64,000 nucleotides of DNA. Origin: Ilumatobacteraceae bacterium. Its GTDB lineage: Bacteria; Actinomycetota; Acidimicrobiia; Acidimicrobiales; Ilumatobacteraceae. Positions 58,254 through 64,000 of this stretch are shown piece after piece. The notes under the pieces were generated by a model. It was not told the origin of the DNA, did not search any database, and saw only the letters and a program-made list of their open reading frames with translations. Each line of letters begins with the position of its first letter. The stretch's first letter is position 1. The DNA lies in NCBI GenBank assembly GCA_022843125.1, contig JALHOG010000009.1:1-64000 (forward strand), given 5' to 3'. Made by a program: the position numbers and the translations under genes.

Positions 58254-58669
58254 GCGGTCGGTACGCGATCGACGCGAGCGCCTGGAACCGCCTCCACCTG
58301 CCGAAGGTGGTCGATCGAGTGAGCCGGCTCGTCGACGATGCGCTGTTGACGATCAGCGACCAGGCCCGTCTCGAGATCCTGTTCAGCACACGGACCGACG
58401 CGGAGTACCGGATCTTGGCGGCACGGCTGTCCGCCCTGCCGACCACGCCGGGCGGCCATCGGGTCTGGAGGCGGGCACTCCAGGTGCAGGGGCTGCTCGC
58501 CGAGCGGGGTGCGCTGCATCATCGGAGCGTGAAGATCCCCGATCTGCTGGTTGCCGCCAGCGCAGAGGCCGCGGGCGACACGGTGCTGCACTACGACGAG
58601 GACTTCGACCGGATCGCGGCGGTCACCGGCCAACCGACCGAATGGGTCGTGCCCCGCGGCACGGCCTGA
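58250..58669 (+). CDS. vapC: VapC-family PIN-domain ribonuclease toxin
   Basis: 139 residues with the PIN acidic residues: YAIDASAWNRL (first Asp), ARLEILFST (Glu), KIPDLLVAASAEAAG (Asp) and VLHYDEDFDRIA (Asp). It should cut RNA when free of VapB. It starts in a 4-base overlap with vapB. The upstream reading frame is shadow. Confidence 0.87.
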   Translation: MSGRYAIDASAWNRLHLPKVVDRVSRLVDDALLTISDQARLEILFSTRTDAEYRILAARLSALPTTPGGHRVWRRALQVQGLLAERGALHHRSVKIPDLLVAASAEAAGDTVLHYDEDFDRIAAVTGQPTEWVVPRGTA

Positions 58670-58686
58670 CACGCTTGGCGGGCCGA

Positions 58687-59188
58687 TCAGACGCAGAGGG
58701 CGGGCTGGAAGTCCTGGTGGCCCCGGTTCGGCTGGCACACGTTCGACCACCGGCCGGAGACGAACGAGAAGCGTCCGTCGCCGGCTCGTTCGAGGGTGAG
58801 CTCCCAACGGGCGGACCGTCCGGTCGGCGAACGGATCCATGCGAGCGAATCGTTCGCCGTCGCCGACGAGGACCCGCCCGCTCCGGTCGAGCGACACGGT
58901 GAACTGACCCTCCGCGAGAGCGAGCCTGATCTGTTCCACCTCGCCGTCCGGCCAGCCTCGGAGGATGATCGTGCTGAACACGCCGGTCGGCCGGGCCGCG
59001 ACGAACCCCCCGTCGAAGGTCGGGGTGACCTGTGGCATCCCCCGGTTGGCCCAGTCGGCCGGCGTCGCGATCGTCCAACTGTGACTGTCGGCGGGGACCC
59101 GGTCTGATCGGGTGACGGTGAGGTCCGGGTAGACGGACGTGCCGATGGACGGATCGGTCGATGCGACCTCTGCGCCGGATCGGTCGAC
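58687..59188 (-). pseudogene. Frameshifted remnant of a secreted-type gene
   Basis: Two minus-strand frames each read like real protein in turn. From 59188 to about 58840: SVYPDLTVTRSD, SHSWTIATPADWANRG, FDGGFVAARPTGVFSTIIL, VLVGDGERFA. From about 58860 to 58687 in another frame: WIRSPTGRSARWELTLERAG and RFSFVSGRWSNVCQPNRG, then HQDFQPALCV and a stop. A one-base difference near 58840 would join them. No start or signal peptide is found upstream (stop at 59189-59191). Either a decaying gene or a sequencing error. No family recognised. Confidence 0.55.
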
Positions 59189-59590
59189 TCACGGCACCAG
59201 CACCAGGGCGCCGGCGGCGGGGCGGAGCGGCGGCGTCGAAGTCGTGGGTCTCCACCACCGTCACAACCTCTCACACGGATCACACCGCCGATCGGTTACC
59301 GCGAGCCAGCGGAAAACAGGTTCGGAACCGGGGGAGAGCGGGGCCGTAGACGGCCTCCGGGGCGTCGTAGGGCTGCGATCGCGGACGGTAGGGCTGTCAA
59401 CAGGCGGAAATTCGTTCCTGGGCGCTCCAGCGGCCTGAGGTGTCACAGCCAGCTGGTACAATCACACGAGTGCGATTTGGGCGGGTTGCGAACACACGAT
59501 CGATCGACGTGAACGACAGCCACCACACCGTCCCGCCCGCTTCGGAGGCCCCCCGGCGCTCCCTCTCAACTCCAGCGAACGAGGTACTGC
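59189..59590 (+). promoter_or_regulatory. gyrB upstream region with putative -10
   Basis: About 400 bases without a gene. TACAAT at 59457-59462 is a good -10 about 130 bases before the gyrB start. A -35 at 17 bases spacing is not recognisable. A gyrase promoter of the supercoiling-sensitive sort would be expected here. Confidence 0.45.
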
Positions 59591-61585
59591 GTGTCCACTG
59601 ACACCACTGCTCCCGCCACCCCGTCGAGCGACCAGCCCTCCAACTCGGGCAACGCCGATTACGGCGCGAAGGACATCCAGGTTCTCGAGGGGCTCGACCC
59701 GGTCCGCAAGCGGCCGGGCATGTACATCGGCTCCACCGGGCTCGCCGGTCTCCACCACCTGATCTGGGAGGTCGTCGACAACTCGGTCGACGAGGCGATG
59801 GCCGGCTACTGCGACCGAATCGGCATCACGCTCACCGCCGACGGCGGCTGCCGGGTCGATGACAACGGCCGTGGCATCCCGGTCGATCCGTACCCGTCGG
59901 GCCCGCACAAGGGCAAGAGCGCGGCCGAGGTCGTGCTCACCGTGCTGCACGCCGGCGGCAAGTTCGGGGGCGAGGGCTACAAGGTGTCGGGTGGCCTCCA
60001 CGGCGTGGGCGTGTCGGTCGTGAACGCGCTGTCCGAGCGCCTGATCATCGAGATCGATCGCGAGGGCAAGCGCTGGTTCCAGGAGTACGCAAAGGGCGGC
60101 AAGCCGCAGGGGAACATGGCGATCGTCGGCGACACGCCGTTGGCAGCGGGTCGCACCCGGGGCACGTCGGTCACCTTCTGGCCCGACCCCACGATCTTCG
60201 CCGCCGAGGGCACCGAGTTCGTCGCCCGCACGGTGCTCGAGCGCCTGCAGACGATGGCGTTCCTCAACAAGGGCCTCGAGATCGTCTTCGCCGACGAGCG
60301 CCCCGAGAAGCAGCAGACCCAGACGTTCCAGTACAAGGGCGGGCTGGTCGACTTCGTGAAGCACCTCAACGCCTCGAAGGAGCCGCTGTTCTCGAAGGTG
60401 TGCGCCTTCGAGGACGACGACGAAGACGGCCAGATGCTCGACATCGCGATGCAGTGGAACACCGGCTACTACGAGGGCATCCACGGCTACGCGAACGGCA
60501 TCTCGACCATCGAGGGCGGCATGCACGTCGAGGGTTTCCGCGCCGCGCTCACCTCGGTCGTCAACAAGTACGCCCGCGCGAAGAACATCCTCAAGGAGAA
60601 AGACGAGAACCTGCTCGGCGAAGACATCCGCGAGGGCCTCACCGCGATCGTGTCGGTGAAGCTGCGTGAGCCGCAGTTCGAAGGCCAGACCAAGGCCAAG
60701 CTCGGCAACGTGCCGATGCGTTCGTTCGTGCAGAAGGCCACCAACGAGCGGATGGCCGAGTGGTTGGAGGAGAACCCGGCCGAGGCCAACAAGATCGTGA
60801 AGAAGGGTCTCGCCGCAGCCCAGGCGCGCGTGGCCGCGAAGAACGCTCGTAACGCGATCCGTCGCAAGACAGCGCTGTCTGGCGCCGGCATGCCCGACAA
60901 GCTGAAGGACTGCTCCTCGAAGAACGCCGACGAGTCCGAGCTGTTCATCGTCGAGGGCGACTCCGCCGGTGGCACGGCGCTCGATGCCCGTGATCCGCGG
61001 GTCCAGGCGATCCTGCCGATCCGCGGCAAGATCCTCAACGTCGAGCGGGCCCGCATCGACAAGATGATGAAGAACAACGAGATCCAGGCGCTGATCACCG
61101 CGATCGGCGCCGGGGTGGGCGACGAGTACGACGTGTCCAAGGCCCGCTACCACAAGATCATCGCTCTCTGTGATGCCGACGTCGACGGCAGCCACATCCG
61201 AACCCTGCTGCTCACGTTCTTCTTCCGGCAGATGCGCGACATGGTCGAGGCTGGCTACGTCTACATCGCCCAGCCGCCGCTGTACTCGACCGAGGTCGGC
61301 AAGGAGAAGGTGTATCTCAAGGACGACGCGGCGAAGGCCCGCTTCCTCGCCGACCGGCCGAACCACAAGAAGGAGTTCCAGCGGTTGAAGGGCCTCGGTG
61401 AGATGGACTGGGAGGAGCTCAAGTCCACCACCATGGACCCGTCCACCCGCACCCTCCTGCAGGTCACGGTCGACGAAGCGGCCGAGGCCGACATGATCAT
61501 GAGCGTGCTCATGGGCGATGACGTCGAGTCGCGCCGCGACTTCATCACGAGCAATGCGCGCGACGTGCGCAACCTCGACTTCTGA
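59591..61585 (+). CDS. gyrB: DNA gyrase subunit B
   Basis: The GTG at 59591, with GAGGTA about 10 bases upstream, gives 664 residues. ATPase domain: VRKRPGMYIGST, EVVDNSVDEAMAGY, DNGRGIPVD, GGKFGGEGYKVSGGLHGVGV. Toprim domain: FIVEGDSAGG, RGKILNVERAR, DADVDGSHIRTLLLTFFFR. A short C-terminal tail ends in NARDVRNLDF. It forms gyrase with GyrA, encoded 31 bases later, and introduces negative supercoils. Confidence 0.98.
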   Translation: MSTDTTAPATPSSDQPSNSGNADYGAKDIQVLEGLDPVRKRPGMYIGSTGLAGLHHLIWEVVDNSVDEAMAGYCDRIGITLTADGGCRVDDNGRGIPVDPYPSGPHKGKSAAEVVLTVLHAGGKFGGEGYKVSGGLHGVGVSVVNALSERLIIEIDREGKRWFQEYAKGGKPQGNMAIVGDTPLAAGRTRGTSVTFWPDPTIFAAEGTEFVARTVLERLQTMAFLNKGLEIVFADERPEKQQTQTFQYKGGLVDFVKHLNASKEPLFSKVCAFEDDDEDGQMLDIAMQWNTGYYEGIHGYANGISTIEGGMHVEGFRAALTSVVNKYARAKNILKEKDENLLGEDIREGLTAIVSVKLREPQFEGQTKAKLGNVPMRSFVQKATNERMAEWLEENPAEANKIVKKGLAAAQARVAAKNARNAIRRKTALSGAGMPDKLKDCSSKNADESELFIVEGDSAGGTALDARDPRVQAILPIRGKILNVERARIDKMMKNNEIQALITAIGAGVGDEYDVSKARYHKIIALCDADVDGSHIRTLLLTFFFRQMRDMVEAGYVYIAQPPLYSTEVGKEKVYLKDDAAKARFLADRPNHKKEFQRLKGLGEMDWEELKSTTMDPSTRTLLQVTVDEAAEADMIMSVLMGDDVESRRDFITSNARDVRNLDF

Positions 61586-61615
61586 CCCGGCAACCGTGAC
61601 TCCAAGGAACCAGCG

Positions 61616-64000
<2,385 letters not shown>

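Overview
This window is high-G+C DNA carrying the chromosome-origin region of an actinobacterium. The order cca (pcnA) / DUF6049-like secreted protein / ECF sigma + anti-sigma / trxB / trxA / CwlM-like / parB / parA / rsmG / jag / yidC / yidD / rnpA / rpmH / dnaA / dnaN / recF / dciA / gyrB / gyrA is the block I know from the mycobacterial origin. The departures from it (no MurJ, an added SDR gene, GNAT in place of MutT4, many secreted Thr-rich and META-domain proteins) make a deep-branching actinomycete of the class Acidimicrobiia (Ilumatobacter-like) my best guess. The taxon is inferred, not shown.

Layout. 1-5.2 kb: an HNH/DUF222 gene, two lipoproteins and the rpsF-ssb-rpsR-rplI operon on the minus strand. 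5.3-11.4 kb: a large secreted beta-propeller protein ending in three tandem repeats, then a heterodimeric ABC exporter. 11.4-14.3 kb: a minus-strand operon with a small membrane protein, a sensor kinase, a LuxR-type regulator and a DUF192 lipoprotein. 14.4-26.3 kb: scattered metabolism and surface genes: tyrosine phosphatase, AcuI-like reductase, a lone MftD-like flavoprotein, CoA-transferase-like protein, Tat-exported repeat protein, CapA-like, DinB-like, DUF5318, methyltransferase, serpin lipoprotein and isocitrate dehydrogenase. 26.3-30 kb: GGDEF-EAL protein and CCA-adding enzyme. 30-41 kb: a plus-strand run of envelope and redox genes. 41-46.4 kb: minus-strand parB to rpmH. 46.4-51.2 kb: dnaA, oriC, dnaN, recF, dciA. 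51.2-58.7 kb: accessory genes inserted between dciA and gyrB: membrane proteins, YqeY, an LPxTG protein, a GGDEF protein, an ECF sigma/anti-sigma pair and VapBC. 58.7-64 kb: a frameshifted remnant, gyrB and gyrA (cut by the window end).

How it works together. oriC is read as the dnaA-dnaN gap (48301-48489), with a cluster of DnaA boxes followed by a DnaA-trio-like tract. A further inverted pair of DnaA boxes lies upstream of dnaA, and two more boxes lie between cwlM and parB. Two parS sites lie inside the 5' end of parA, so replication start, segregation (ParABS) and membrane insertion (YidC/YidD) genes flank one another. The 30-41 kb run looks like an envelope-control unit. A catalytically complete transmembrane Ser/Thr kinase with an extracellular domain sits where mycobacteria encode the MurJ-pseudokinase fusion MviN, near a CwlM-like protein with a degenerate amidase fold. 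I consider this the most interesting feature of the window. Most tightly packed genes overlap by 4 bases (ATGA, GTGA, TTGA, and one apparent CTGA).

No tRNA, rRNA, CRISPR array or insertion sequence was recognised.
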